The notes under the pieces are model-generated. The model was not told the origin of the DNA. It did no database searches and saw only the letters and a list, made by a program, of their open reading frames with translations. This document shows, one piece after another, positions 8,158 through 17,567 of a stretch of 36,803 nucleotides of DNA (the stretch's first letter is position 1; each line of letters begins with the position of its first letter). Source of the stretch: Pirellulales bacterium (lineage in GTDB: Bacteria > Planctomycetota > Planctomycetia > Pirellulales > Lacipirellulaceae); the NCBI GenBank assembly GCA_022841705.1, contig JALHQZ010000020.1, positions 1 to 36,803 on the forward strand, read 5' to 3'. The translations under genes and the position numbers were made by a program.

Positions 8158-9561
8158 TCACCCTACAAAGCCGCGCTCCTTCGCCCACTTGATGGCTTCG
8201 TTGAAGGCCTCATCAAAGCGCTCGAAGGCATCGTCGATTTCTTGCTCGTTGATGATAAGCGGCGGGGCGAATGCGATGGTGTCGCCTGTCGCCAGGTTTC
8301 GGATGATCAGCCCACGCTTCTCGCACTCGACCGCGATCTGGTTTGCGGTCGCTCCAGTTTGCTTCAGAGGCTGACGTGTTGACCTGTTTGCCGTCAGTTC
8401 GAGGGCCCACATCAAGCCGACCCCTCGAACCTGGCCAACAAGCGGGTGATCTTTGTAACGCTCCAGTTTGCTCTGAAGGATCGGGCTCATACGCCGGACG
8501 TGACCGACAAGATCTCGTTCCTCAATGATTTCCAGGGTCTTTAGGGCGGCGGCGCAGCCCACCGGGTGCCCCGCGAACGTCGATCCATGTGCAAAGAAGC
8601 CATGCTTATCACTGCCTTGGGTAAGGCCTTCATGGATAATCGGCGCCATCGCTATAGCCGATACCGGCACATAAGCAGCGGAGAAGCCCTTGGCGAAGGT
8701 CATGGCGTCAGGGCGTAATCCGACAGTTTGACTCCCAAACATTTGCCCTGTTCGCCCGAACCCGGTGATGATTTCGTCAGCGATTGCCAGAATGTTATGA
8801 CGTGCGAGGATCGCTTGGATGCGCGGGTAATAGTCCTGCGGCGGCACCACCACGCCAGCGGCGCCATTGACCGGCTCGACGATCATCGCCGCTATTGTGT
8901 CTGCACCTTCGGCCAATATCCGTTGTTCGAGCTCGTCGCAGAGCCGGTCAACAAAAGCATCGATAGATTCGCCCTCTAACGCGTACCGATAAGCATTGGG
9001 GGGCGTCAGATGAATGAAACCGGGCAGGGGCAGGTTGAAACCTGTGTGACAGCGAGCAATCCCGCTCATGCTACAAGCAGCTATGGTGGACCCATGCCAC
9101 GCATCTCGATGCGACAAAATTTTTGTTTTTCCGGGAAGACCGTGGGCGTCGTTCATGTACCAGAGAAACTTAACAAGGAAATCGTTGGCTTCCGAACCTG
9201 TCGTCGCGAAGTGAATTTTCGCGTTGGCGATGGGGACCATCTTGGCGAGTCGCTCGGCAAGATCGACAATCGGCTCATGGGACTTGTCTAGACCGTAATG
9301 GTAATAGGGAAACTTGCGTAGCTGAGCGATCGCAGCTTCGGCCGGTCCTGGTTCACTAAAGCCAAGAGACGCCGCCCACATCCCAGAGGACGCGTCCAAC
9401 AGCTTACGCCCTTCGGTCGTGTGAATGTACACGCGATCGCCGTGCGTTACGATTTCAGCGCCAGTGCGGGCTCGCTTGGAAAGATTTGTGTAGTGCGGCA
9501 ACAGGAAAAGCGCGTCACGCTCCCGTGCGGTCGTGGCGGATGCGGCTGAACGATCGCTCAT
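8158..9561 (-). CDS. Class III (omega-type) PLP aminotransferase
   Basis: A 467-residue fold-type I, class III aminotransferase. The phosphate-binding TGSEAND is at about 121-127, the Asp that contacts the pyridine nitrogen in ADEIITGFGRTG is at 262, and the Schiff-base Lys in TFAKGFS is at about 291. Family members move amino groups from omega-amino acids, diamines or beta-amino acids to pyruvate or 2-oxoglutarate. I chose the ATG at 9561 (MSDRSAAS) because GGAGG lies seven bases upstream; a further upstream ATG in frame falls inside the operator and has no ribosome binding site. The operator is 31 bp upstream. The role is inferred to be deamination of an amine-bearing pathway fragment; the amine donor is unknown. 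Confidence 0.92.
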   Translation of the reverse strand: MSDRSAASATTARERDALFLLPHYTNLSKRARTGAEIVTHGDRVYIHTTEGRKLLDASSGMWAASLGFSEPGPAEAAIAQLRKFPYYHYGLDKSHEPIVDLAERLAKMVPIANAKIHFATTGSEANDFLVKFLWYMNDAHGLPGKTKILSHRDAWHGSTIAACSMSGIARCHTGFNLPLPGFIHLTPPNAYRYALEGESIDAFVDRLCDELEQRILAEGADTIAAMIVEPVNGAAGVVVPPQDYYPRIQAILARHNILAIADEIITGFGRTGQMFGSQTVGLRPDAMTFAKGFSAAYVPVSAIAMAPIIHEGLTQGSDKHGFFAHGSTFAGHPVGCAAALKTLEIIEERDLVGHVRRMSPILQSKLERYKDHPLVGQVRGVGLMWALELTANRSTRQPLKQTGATANQIAVECEKRGLIIRNLATGDTIAFAPPLIINEQEIDDAFERFDEAFNEAIKWAKERGFVG

Positions 9562-9592
9562 GATAGGGCCTCCAAGCTGAGGGCATATTGCT

Positions 9593-9604
9593 GTTTGATC
9601 ACAA
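9593..9604. promoter_or_regulatory. Putative GntR operator, site 3 (aminotransferase)
   Basis: GTTTGATCACAA differs from the consensus at one outer base. On the minus strand it reads GATTTGTGATCAAAC, sharing the 14-mer GATTTGTGATCAAA with sites 4, 5 and 6. It is 31 bp upstream of the aminotransferase start codon, and it supplies the stop codon of the decayed cysteine-synthase-like remnant. Confidence 0.7.
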
Positions 9605-10112
9605 ATCATTCAAGCTCAATTGTCGTTGCGCGCGGTTGAATTGATCCAGATAGAAAGCGCCGCGTTCGGCGACGATTGCTTCCGCTTTCCGCTGCGCAAG
9701 TTCGATATCGGTGCCGGAGACTCGTCCTGGCGTCGATCCCTCAGCCTGCGGCACCATTACGACTTCGGTGCCTAGCGCGCGCATCATGCGCGCCCGCTCG
9801 ATAGAATTGCCCGCTGACATAACGGCTACAAACGGATGGCCCCATACCGCACAAACAAATGGCCGCGCCGGTGCCGGTGTTGCCCGAGGTTTGTTCAACA
9901 ACTGTCTGGTGCGGCAACAGCTCTCCGGACGCCCTCGCCGCCTCGAAGATGGAAAGCGCGATGCGATCCTTCTTGGGGTGACCGGGGTTTAGATAATCTA
10001 GATTGGCAAAAATACGCCCGTTGCGTCCTCGGGTGAGGCGATCGAGTGCGACGAGCGGTGTGTTGCCGATCGCGGCAGTGACGGAATCCAGAACAGCGTT
10101 GTCTCGTGCAAT
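9599..10112 (-). pseudogene. Decayed cysteine-synthase/CBS-family PLP enzyme remnant
   Basis: Translating the minus strand from 10112 gives DSVTAAIGNTPLVALDRL, then LNPGHPKKDRIAL (the catalytic-Lys loop of the CysK family) and VVEQTSGNTGTGAAI (the phosphate-binding loop). The frame then breaks. The next frame continues VCAVWGHPFVAVMSAGNSIERARMMRALGTEVVMVP and on to AFYLDQFN. Deleting one base from the AAA at 9857-9859 restores AAIVCAVWGHPF, so this is a single-base frameshift. The sequence leaves the family after DQFN and stops at 9599, so the C-terminal half (roughly 150 residues) is missing. No start codon or ribosome binding site is visible, because the homology begins directly after the stop of the upstream hydrolase. 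It is a non-functional relic. Confidence 0.85.
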
Positions 10113-10113
10113 C

Positions 10114-12333
10114 TTAGGGCGCGACCGGAAGGTCGAGAATTGAGCCGTCTCGCCCAGTGCTGATCGTGATTTGGGTTGGCGGTTGGTATGGAATAACTAA
10201 ATTTGTGCGCGCCTCGGCGCCCGTGATAACGAGCCGAATGCGATTACCGCGCTGGATTGTCTCCGAGGCCGGCTGCAAGTCGAATTGCACCACCGAGGCG
10301 TTGTCGGAGTTTAGTGGCGGGGTGGATTCAACGACCGCGCGACGAGAGTCGGAAAAGGGTAGGGAGAGATTGTTGTACGCAGGTTGTCCGAGTGTACGGT
10401 GCGCGCTATGCATGACACCTTCTGACAACAGCTCGACATGGCCGTTTGGGTCAATCTCCTCCAAGTAGGCATGGAACACAGCCGAGGCCGTTGAGGCACG
10501 CACCAGAAGAGACACAATTGGCGAACCCACCAAAGTTGTGTCGCGCCTGAGCGGCGCGGTCGTAAACGAGAGCGCCCCGCGCTGCGCATGCTCTTCGAGG
10601 TCAGGCAGGGTTAACGGCCCTAGGCCGATGGCGTCGTGATACCGGGTGTGGTCGCCGAGGGACGACGAATAATCGACAGTGAAGCTGGTGTCGCCGCGCT
10701 GAGCGCGCAATGCCAGCCGACCGTCGTGGGTAAGCGCCCAGCGTTGCCGGCGCTGCGAAGCGCGCGGCGGCCAATCGGGTGCGCTACGCCAAACGAAATG
10801 GCCGGGATCATCTGAGATCGCGTAATGGACCGCAGGCTCCTCCATGATGCCGTTGTCTATATCCTTTAGCCAATAATCCAGCCACCGCAGCTGTTCGATC
10901 GGACGCAGCCGCCGCGAAGCGTCCTCGCGGCGGTCGTTGGGCTCATTGGGGCCGTGCGTCCACGGTCCCATCGCAAGTTTGCGCGGTTGGTCGAGGTTTG
11001 CATGCCATAGCAGGGTGTCCAGCGTGGCGAAATCGCGCCAGCCGCCCCAATTGTACACCGCGATCCCGGATGCTCGAATGCGCGGTGCGAGCATGGCCAG
11101 GTTGTTGGGGCCGGTGTCCTGGGGTGAAGTCAGCATCGAAGAAGCATCGCGTGTAAAGCGCAACGCCAATAGGCGTTCGCGCAAAGACTCGTCGGCCGCC
11201 ACCAAAGCTTCCAGTCGATCAGAGTCATAAAGCGCTTCGATAATGTCAATCGGCGCATTTGATCCCAGCGCTTGCGCCAGCGCGTCGCGAAGTTCACGCG
11301 CTGCGGGGGCTTGCCGCGTAAAGTAGACAGTCGGATCAACCGCCTCGGGATCACTTGCTCGCTCTAGCCGGGCCGCTTGGCGCATCACACCGTCGCGGTC
11401 CTCGTCGACCCGCGCGACAATGCGCTCCATCCCCTCGTTTGGATTGACAACAGACCCCGCGACGCCCGATTGCACACCGTCTCGGCGAGCTTCACGCGCC
11501 AGCCAAGCAAGGCCGTATTTTCGTAGAACGCCAGCTCCCGACCAGGATGCGCGATACTCATCGAATGTAGCGACTGCTGGGAAGATTGCTCGCAATCCAG
11601 GTGGGGCGGCTGAGGCCGTCAGAAACTGCGACATGCCTTCATACGATGCGCCAATCATCCCGACGCGCCCATTCGCCCACGGCTGTTGGTTGATCCAAGC
11701 GATAATGTCGTATGCGTCGCGCGCTTCTACGCCCGACATGTCTCCCGTACGGACGCCAAAGGAAGCGCCGGTTCCTCGTGCCTCAGCGCGAACATAGACA
11801 TATCCGTGTGCAACAAGCAGTGCGACCCCTGATTGGGTTGATCGCGGCTCACGCGATGTCGCAACATCAAGTGCGCCACCCGTCTCGCCTCGGCCAAGTC
11901 GCCCAACGGAAATCTGGAGGTCGCCGTCGGGCATCTCGGTAGCGCGCCAGTAGCGCGAGTACGTGAACACGACCGGAAGCGGAGCGGCAACGGCCGCGCC
12001 GCCGTCGGCGGGTCGATAGATGTCGACGGCAAGTCTCACGCCATCGCGCATTGGAACATAAACCGAGCGCCTCTCAAATTCCTCAAATTGAGGAGCGCTG
12101 AATCCACGATAACAGCCGAATGATGAGGCGTTGCGGGCGAGAGATTGGGTTTGCGAGCAAAGCGCTTCGGTGTCGCGCCAATTCGGGGCGGCGTACGTTT
12201 CAACGAGCGTGCGAGCGTCATCTGCCCATCCAGGAGTGGGCTCTGTCTTGGCGAAAGAAGGCGCCGCAGCGCACGCCCAGAGCGCGGCAGCGAGAAATTT
12301 TTGAGTTGCGAGTTTCAAAGGAAATGGCCTCAA
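10114..12333 (-). CDS. CocE/NonD-type (peptidase S15 family) alpha/beta hydrolase, exported
   Basis: A 739-residue secreted hydrolase. A signal peptide (about residues 1-28, ending APSFA) precedes the S15 catalytic domain, with the nucleophile in GASYEG (Ser230), the probable acid in NWGGWRDF and the His in MGPWTHG. A C-terminal jelly-roll domain of the X-Pro dipeptidyl-peptidase type (from about residue 545) follows. Relatives are cocaine esterase, glutaryl-7-ACA acylase-type enzymes and X-Pro dipeptidyl peptidases, so an ester or amide bond in the periplasm is the likely target. The TTG start at 12333 is in frame with a good signal peptide; another TTG at 12318, with GAGG eight bases upstream, is an equally reasonable start. 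The gene is divergent from the acyl-CoA dehydrogenase operon across operator site 4. Confidence 0.88.
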   Translation of the reverse strand: MRPFPLKLATQKFLAAALWACAAAPSFAKTEPTPGWADDARTLVETYAAPNWRDTEALCSQTQSLARNASSFGCYRGFSAPQFEEFERRSVYVPMRDGVRLAVDIYRPADGGAAVAAPLPVVFTYSRYWRATEMPDGDLQISVGRLGRGETGGALDVATSREPRSTQSGVALLVAHGYVYVRAEARGTGASFGVRTGDMSGVEARDAYDIIAWINQQPWANGRVGMIGASYEGMSQFLTASAAPPGLRAIFPAVATFDEYRASWSGAGVLRKYGLAWLAREARRDGVQSGVAGSVVNPNEGMERIVARVDEDRDGVMRQAARLERASDPEAVDPTVYFTRQAPAARELRDALAQALGSNAPIDIIEALYDSDRLEALVAADESLRERLLALRFTRDASSMLTSPQDTGPNNLAMLAPRIRASGIAVYNWGGWRDFATLDTLLWHANLDQPRKLAMGPWTHGPNEPNDRREDASRRLRPIEQLRWLDYWLKDIDNGIMEEPAVHYAISDDPGHFVWRSAPDWPPRASQRRQRWALTHDGRLALRAQRGDTSFTVDYSSSLGDHTRYHDAIGLGPLTLPDLEEHAQRGALSFTTAPLRRDTTLVGSPIVSLLVRASTASAVFHAYLEEIDPNGHVELLSEGVMHSAHRTLGQPAYNNLSLPFSDSRRAVVESTPPLNSDNASVVQFDLQPASETIQRGNRIRLVITGAEARTNLVIPYQPPTQITISTGRDGSILDLPVAP

Positions 12334-12404
12334 CTTCCGCCCTGTCTCTGCCGATCTTGGCGGTCTCTCGCCCGCACAGACGCCCGAAACTTACTTGTAT
12401 TGCC

Positions 12405-12416
12405 TTTTGATCACAA
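12405..12416. promoter_or_regulatory. Putative GntR operator, site 4 (S15 hydrolase / CoA operon)
   Basis: An exact TTTTGATCACAA in the divergent promoter region, 71 bp before the S15 hydrolase start and 54 bp before the acyl-CoA dehydrogenase start. On the minus strand it reads GATTTGTGATCAAAAGG, almost the same extended sequence as site 6. Confidence 0.8.
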
Positions 12417-12470
12417 ATCTACCATTGATGCTAGGGCCAAGATAGAATTTGGCTGAGGAAGAGAGGGCAG

Positions 12471-14237
12471 GTGCTGACCTACCGTGCGCCGACGAGGGAC
12501 ATAAGTTTCATCCTTACCAAAGTCCTCAATGCCTCCGGTTGTTTAGGGCGCGACGGGCTATCTGACGACCTGATCGAAGGTGTCGTCAGCGAGATTGGCA
12601 GGCTGTGTGAGAATGAGTTGACCCCAATCAATCGCGACGGCGATGAAATTGGCTGTGAGCTGATTGATGGCGTTGTTCGCACCCCGCCAGGCTTTAAGGA
12701 CGCCTTCCGAAGCTTCGCCAACGGCGGTTGGATAGGAATGTGCTTGGACGCCGAGGATGGTGGTCAGGGCCTTCCAGAAGTCCTCAATGTGGCGCTGCAC
12801 GAAATGATCATGAGTGCGTGCCTGTCATTCGGTGATTATATCGGATTACCTCAGGCTGCGGCAAAGACGCTTGCGCACCATGCAAGCGGAGAGCTTCGCG
12901 GCCTCTATGTGCCAAATCTGGCGACAGGCCGTTGGGGCGCAACGATGTGCATGACGGAACCGTCATGCGGGACAGATCTGGGCCTTATTGCCACATCCGC
13001 GAAACAGCTCTCTGACGGCCGATACACTGTGAACGGCACAAAGATATTCATCTCTGGTGGCGACCAGGACATCACCGAAAACATTGTACACCTTGTTCTT
13101 GCCCGGCTCGAGGGCGCGCCTGCCGGGATCAAGGGACTTAGCCTCTTTGTTTGCCCGAAATTTGTGCCCAATGAATCTGGCGGCATAGGCGATCGCAATG
13201 CGGTTCGACCTGTTCGGCTTGAGAAGAAGATGGGATACCATGGCATCTCGACCTGCGAGATGGTTTTCGACGGAGCCGCTGCGTGGCTTGTTGGAGAGCC
13301 CAATCGCGGTCTGGCTGCAATGTTCACGATGGTAAACACGGCGAGATTACTCGTCGCACTGCAGGGTCTCGGCGCGGCAGAGGCTGCGTATCAGAACGCA
13401 GCGCACTATGCTCGGGAGCGTTTGCAGGGACGATCTTTGAACGGTCCGCTGTTTGCAAGCCAGAAGGCTGATCCCTTGATCGTGCATCCTGACGTGCGGC
13501 GCATTCTCCTAGGCGCGCGTGCTTTCGTTGAAGGCGGTCGGGCGCTGGCGCTCTGGCTCGGGTTACAGATTGACCTTTCAGAATCCGGCCAAACCGACGA
13601 GGCTCGAACTGCGGCGTCGGATTTTGCCGCGCTTCTCACGCCTGTTGTGAAATCGATGTTTAGCGACCTAGGGTTCGAAACCTGCAACAGCTGCATGCAA
13701 GTCTGGGGGGGGCATGGGTACATCCGTGACAACGGGATGGAGCAACTCGTGCGCGATTGTCGGATCGCGCAAATTCAAGAAGGCGCCAACGGGATTCAGG
13801 CGCTCGACTTGCTCGGACGTAAGATAACGGCCGAGAATGGGCGTGCGTGGGGCGCATTTAAAAACTTGGTGCGATCTGACCTCGATGCATCCGCACATCT
13901 CGATGAAATCAAGGAATGGTCGGCGCGCCTACTCTGCGCGCTGGAATCAGTAGACGTCGCCACGCGAGATATATTGCAGCGCGCGCAGCACGATCGAAAC
14001 GAGCTTGGCTCCGCCGGTGTTGACTACTTGCGCGCGTTCGGCCTGGTAGCGCTTGGCTGGATGTGGGTGCGCATCGTGTCGGCTGCATTAGCCGGCGATG
14101 ACAAGGCGCGGCGGTCTGAAAAACTGGCTGTCGCGCGCTTCTTCTTTGCAAGGGAGTTGCCGAAAGTCGAAGGGCACCTCGTTGTGGCGCAGTCTGGCGC
14201 GGACGTGCTCATGGCCTTGCCCAGCGAGATGGTTTGA
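12471..14237 (+). CDS. Acyl-CoA dehydrogenase, DmdC-like long form
   Basis: A 588-residue FAD enzyme introducing an alpha,beta double bond into an acyl-CoA. The N-terminus LTYRAPTRDISFIL is the hallmark of the approximately 590-residue group that includes 3-methylmercaptopropionyl-CoA dehydrogenase (DmdC). MTEPSCGTDLGLI, GTKIFISGGDQDITENIVHLVLARL and KGLSLFVCPKF are in the order expected, and MQVWGGHGYIRDNGMEQLVRDCRIAQIQEGANGIQALDLLGRK covers the FAD/base region. The C-terminal extension is the usual one for this group. The GTG start at 12471 follows a GAGG-type ribosome binding site. It is the first gene of a five-gene operon (dehydrogenase, hydratase, permease, oxidoreductase, ligase). Homology alone does not make the substrate a methylthio acid. 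Confidence 0.92.
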   Translation: MLTYRAPTRDISFILTKVLNASGCLGRDGLSDDLIEGVVSEIGRLCENELTPINRDGDEIGCELIDGVVRTPPGFKDAFRSFANGGWIGMCLDAEDGGQGLPEVLNVALHEMIMSACLSFGDYIGLPQAAAKTLAHHASGELRGLYVPNLATGRWGATMCMTEPSCGTDLGLIATSAKQLSDGRYTVNGTKIFISGGDQDITENIVHLVLARLEGAPAGIKGLSLFVCPKFVPNESGGIGDRNAVRPVRLEKKMGYHGISTCEMVFDGAAAWLVGEPNRGLAAMFTMVNTARLLVALQGLGAAEAAYQNAAHYARERLQGRSLNGPLFASQKADPLIVHPDVRRILLGARAFVEGGRALALWLGLQIDLSESGQTDEARTAASDFAALLTPVVKSMFSDLGFETCNSCMQVWGGHGYIRDNGMEQLVRDCRIAQIQEGANGIQALDLLGRKITAENGRAWGAFKNLVRSDLDASAHLDEIKEWSARLLCALESVDVATRDILQRAQHDRNELGSAGVDYLRAFGLVALGWMWVRIVSAALAGDDKARRSEKLAVARFFFARELPKVEGHLVVAQSGADVLMALPSEMV

Positions 14238-14247
14238 GGGGAACGAT

Positions 14248-15036
14248 ATGGCGGAAGCTGTCCAATTGATTGAGACCGATGGCGTTGCGGAAATTGTGCT
14301 TGACCGGCCCAAGGCGAATGCGATCGATGCGGCGACGAGCCGTCAGCTCGGCGAGGTTTTCGCGCGGGTTCGTGATTCCGCTAGCATTCGAGCGGCAATT
14401 TTTCGGACTGGCGGTGAGCGGATATTCTGCGCGGGTTGGGACCTACACGCCGCCGCGAATGGAGGCGAGAGCGAGGCCGATGATTACGGCATTGGAGGTT
14501 TTGCGGGCATAACCGCGATGTTCGATCTCTATAAGCCTGTTGTCGCCGCGGTGCATGGGCTTGCGGTGGGCGGAGGTTTCGAGCTTGTCCTGGCGTGCGA
14601 CTTGGTTGTGGCTGCACCGGAAGCTCGATTTTCTTTGCCGGAGACGAAGATTGGCGTGCTGGCCGATGCTGGCGGAGTGCAGCGTTTGCCGCGGAAGTTG
14701 CCAACGAACGTAGCGATGGACATGTTGTTGACTGGTCGCACGATGGACGCGGAAGAGGCTCTAAGATGGGGTTTGGTGAACTACATGGTCCCAAGAAGCG
14801 AGCTCTTAGCCAAGGCCAGGGAACTTGCCCGTACGCTTGCCGACGGTGCGCCGCTTTCAGTGCAGGCGATTAAGCAGGTCGTCAGCGGAATCGAGAACTT
14901 AAGCCAAGAGGAAGCGCTGTCTGCTATCAAGGGAGGGCAGTTTCCCCTTTATGATGCGATGCTGGCCTCCGAGGACCATGAAGAGGGACCGAGAGCGTTT
15001 GCCGAGAAGCGCAAGCCGAATTGGAAGGGCCGCTGA
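14248..15036 (+). CDS. Crotonase-family enoyl-CoA hydratase, CaiD-like
   Basis: A 262-residue crotonase. The oxyanion-hole region is CAGWDLHAAANG and HGLAVGGGFEL. Glu112 (GFEL) and Glu132 (LPETKIG) occupy the two catalytic positions of carnitinyl-CoA dehydratase (E111/E131 in E. coli CaiD, from memory). The beginning (DRPKANAIDAATS) and the end (SEDHEEGPRAFAEKRKPNWKGR) are strikingly CaiD-like. It would hydrate the product of the preceding dehydrogenase, or dehydrate a 3-hydroxyacyl-CoA. The ATG at 14248 has a GAGGGGA ribosome binding site and starts 10 bp after the dehydrogenase stop. Its own stop overlaps the permease ATG. Whether the substrate carries a quaternary ammonium group, as in carnitine, cannot be decided here. 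Confidence 0.92.
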   Translation: MAEAVQLIETDGVAEIVLDRPKANAIDAATSRQLGEVFARVRDSASIRAAIFRTGGERIFCAGWDLHAAANGGESEADDYGIGGFAGITAMFDLYKPVVAAVHGLAVGGGFELVLACDLVVAAPEARFSLPETKIGVLADAGGVQRLPRKLPTNVAMDMLLTGRTMDAEEALRWGLVNYMVPRSELLAKARELARTLADGAPLSVQAIKQVVSGIENLSQEEALSAIKGGQFPLYDAMLASEDHEEGPRAFAEKRKPNWKGR

Positions 15037-16451
15037 TGAGCGAACATCCGGCTTCAGAAGGTCTACGTCGAGACCTATCGGCGAGAGAACTCTTCTCGCT
15101 TGCCTTCGGGGCTATCGTGGGTGTGAGTTGGATCATTCTCGTCGGACAATGGGTAAGTTCCGCGGGTGCGATCGGCGCTGTGCTCGCGTTCGTCATCGGT
15201 GGATTGCTTCTAATCCCTGTTGGATATTGCTACGCAGAGCTGGGGCAGCGATTACCAGCCGCCGGGGGCGAGTTTGTCTATGCGTACCGCTTCTTGGGGG
15301 AGGGGGCGGCATTTTTGACGGCCTGGATCCTCGCGTTGCTCTATATCGCGGTTTGTGCGTTTGAAGCGATTTCGATCTCTTGGATCACATTCGAGATTTG
15401 GCCATCTCTGCGTGGAATTCGCCTCTATGAATTCGGCGGCGAGGCGATTCACTTAGGCGACATCGTGGTCGGCGTAATCTGGACGCTCTTCTTTGCTTGG
15501 CTGCAACTGCGCGGCGCGCAGCTGGCGGCGACGATCCAAGATCTTATGGTCTACGCGATGCTAGTTTGCGCGATCGCGTTTCTCGGAGCTGCAATTTGGC
15601 GCGGAGACGTCGAAAATCTAAAGCCAGCCTTCGATGCGAGTGGTGAAGGCTTTCTTGCTTTGTTGCTGATCACGCCTTTGTTCTTTGCGGGCTTCGGTTC
15701 GGTGCCACAGGCGCTGGGAGAGTCTTCCGAGAACGCCATCAAACGCATACCAACAGTTATTCTCGTTGTTCTCCTCGCTTCAATCGTTTTCTATGCAGGC
15801 GTGGTTCTTGCGACGGCCCTTGTGCTTCCTGCGAGCGAGGCCATGCAGTTTGAATTTCCGGCGGCGGAGGCGTTTCAGCGCGCCTTTGGGTCGCAGGCGT
15901 TCACCATGGCCGCGATGTTTACTGGCCTTCTTGGGCTTCTAACGACTTGGAACGCGATCCTTTACTCTGCATCGCGTGTTCTATTCGCTATCGGACACGG
16001 CCGGTTGGCGCCGCCGTGGCTCGGTCAGGTCAGTCAGAAGACCGGAGCGCCCGTTCCAGCTATCATTCTTGTTACTGGGCTGACGCTGGTCGCCATTCCT
16101 TTCGGACGAGCGCTTATCGTACCGGTCATTTCACTCGGCGGCGTGTGCATAACGCTTATGTTCGTTCTGGTCGCTGCTTGTTCGTTCATAAGTAGGAGGC
16201 AAGCGCACGCAGGCGTTTCCGCCCAGCTCTTCAAGCCTATGCCCGTGATCGCTGGCGTTGTGGCGCTCGCGCTGCTTGGCCTGAACATCTATCAGCTTGC
16301 GACTACTGAAGGCGCGTCGGGACCAGGTCTAGTCTTGATTGGCTGGCTGGTCTTGGGACTCATTTTGTGGCTCACGACGGGTTATGTCAGACGGTCGATG
16401 TCCCGTGAGGAGCGCGACCTGGCGATCTTGGGGTCGCGTGGCGCTAAATGA
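15036..16451 (+). CDS. APC-superfamily amino acid permease
   Basis: A 471-residue inner-membrane transporter with about twelve helices. The N-terminus LSARELFSLAFGAIVGVSWIILVGQWVSSAGAIGAVLAFVIGG is the conserved first helix pair of the amino acid-polyamine-organocation family (substrate-binding GxG-type break in helix 1), followed by CYAELGQRLPAAGGEFVYAYR, the family signature after helix 2. The ATG overlaps the preceding TGA by one base (TGATG), showing translational coupling with the hydratase; the stop overlaps the next ATG in the same way. It probably imports the free amino acid or amine released in the periplasm (inference). Substrate specificity is not readable. Confidence 0.9.
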   Translation: MSEHPASEGLRRDLSARELFSLAFGAIVGVSWIILVGQWVSSAGAIGAVLAFVIGGLLLIPVGYCYAELGQRLPAAGGEFVYAYRFLGEGAAFLTAWILALLYIAVCAFEAISISWITFEIWPSLRGIRLYEFGGEAIHLGDIVVGVIWTLFFAWLQLRGAQLAATIQDLMVYAMLVCAIAFLGAAIWRGDVENLKPAFDASGEGFLALLLITPLFFAGFGSVPQALGESSENAIKRIPTVILVVLLASIVFYAGVVLATALVLPASEAMQFEFPAAEAFQRAFGSQAFTMAAMFTGLLGLLTTWNAILYSASRVLFAIGHGRLAPPWLGQVSQKTGAPVPAIILVTGLTLVAIPFGRALIVPVISLGGVCITLMFVLVAACSFISRRQAHAGVSAQLFKPMPVIAGVVALALLGLNIYQLATTEGASGPGLVLIGWLVLGLILWLTTGYVRRSMSREERDLAILGSRGAK

Positions 16452-17560
16452 GCGAAATAGTTATTTGCGGCGGCAATGGAGCTCAGGGACGTGAAGCACT
16501 CGCACTCTTGACTAAGGCGCTACCGAATACGCGCTTTCACGTTATTGATCGTGTGCAGGTCGACGGTAGCGACCGCATTCAATCAACCGCGCTAGATCTG
16601 GCGGAAGATCACCAGCTGCTCCGACGAAAAATACATGGCGCTCGCTTGGTCCTAAACTTTGCTGGACCATTCTACCGTCTCGGGCCCCGGGTCTTACGGG
16701 CCTGCATAGAGAGCAAGGTCGACTATCTCGACATCTGCGACGACATCGACGCCACGCGAGAACTTCTGGCATGCAGCAAAGAGGCAGAAGCGGCGGGTGT
16801 TCGAGGGTTGGTCGGCGTGGGCTCAGCGCCAGGCACAACCAATCTCCTGGTCAAGCTCGCGCTCGATTATCTCGAGGTCAAGCCAGGTGCGGGCTACGCC
16901 GACATCTCTTGGTGTGCGCCGGGCAGCGATCTCACTCTCGGCATCTTCGAGCACCTTGTTCACTGTTTTCGCACAGCCTTGCTGGGGCGTACGCGAACAC
17001 CAGATTGGGAAGAACTCGAGCCTCGAATCGTAAAATTCCCGGATCCAATAGGCTCGCTTGAGGTTGTGCGACTTGGACACCCGGAGCCGTTGACGCTCCC
17101 GATGTTTCTTGACTGCCAATGTATGCTGCGCGGGGGGATGACGACTCCAGGATTGATGCGAATGGCTTGGGAGCTGGCTAGGAAGTGTGATGACGGCCTC
17201 GACCTCGTGAGCGCATGGAAGCAGTTGCAAGGCGGTATTCCACAAGAACATGGGCGCGAGCAGAGCGGGATGGTGATTGATGTCACCTGTGCTGGACGCG
17301 GCATTCGGTTTGAGAGCGCTACCGGTATCAGCATGGAGCAGTCGACGGCAGTGCCCGCGGTTGCAGGTGCGCTTCTATTGCTCGGCGCCAATGGCCCGAT
17401 GCCGGGCGTTTGGCCACCAGAGGTGCTTTCGCCGCAAGACTTCTTTTCTGCCGCTGCGAAGGTATCGCCGGGCGGGGGAGGATTACGCGCCTTCGGCATG
17501 GTCGATGGCCAGCGAGATGCACCGATACGGTTGCGTGACATGTTCACCAGAGCAGCGTGA
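16448..17560 (+). CDS. Saccharopine-dehydrogenase-like NAD(P) oxidoreductase
   Basis: A 370-residue protein with an N-terminal Rossmann fold of the saccharopine-dehydrogenase NADP-binding type (VICGGNGAQGREAL at residues 4-17; LVLNFAGPFYRLGPRVLRACIESKVDYLDICDD, the family segment that follows). The middle part GLVGVGSAPGTTNLLVKLALDYL is also typical. Known relatives oxidise a C-N bond in an N-substituted amino acid, but many act on unknown substrates. Its ATG overlaps the permease stop (ATGA). The gene pair suggests that the imported compound may be an amine or N-alkyl amino acid handled by this enzyme (inference). Confidence 0.82.
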   Translation: MSEIVICGGNGAQGREALALLTKALPNTRFHVIDRVQVDGSDRIQSTALDLAEDHQLLRRKIHGARLVLNFAGPFYRLGPRVLRACIESKVDYLDICDDIDATRELLACSKEAEAAGVRGLVGVGSAPGTTNLLVKLALDYLEVKPGAGYADISWCAPGSDLTLGIFEHLVHCFRTALLGRTRTPDWEELEPRIVKFPDPIGSLEVVRLGHPEPLTLPMFLDCQCMLRGGMTTPGLMRMAWELARKCDDGLDLVSAWKQLQGGIPQEHGREQSGMVIDVTCAGRGIRFESATGISMEQSTAVPAVAGALLLLGANGPMPGVWPPEVLSPQDFFSAAAKVSPGGGGLRAFGMVDGQRDAPIRLRDMFTRAA

Positions 17561-17567
17561 GCTCCAG

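Noticed and set aside
15662..15680. CTGATCACGCCTTTG as a possible operator
   Set aside because: Inside the permease coding sequence, with only the GATCAC core matching.
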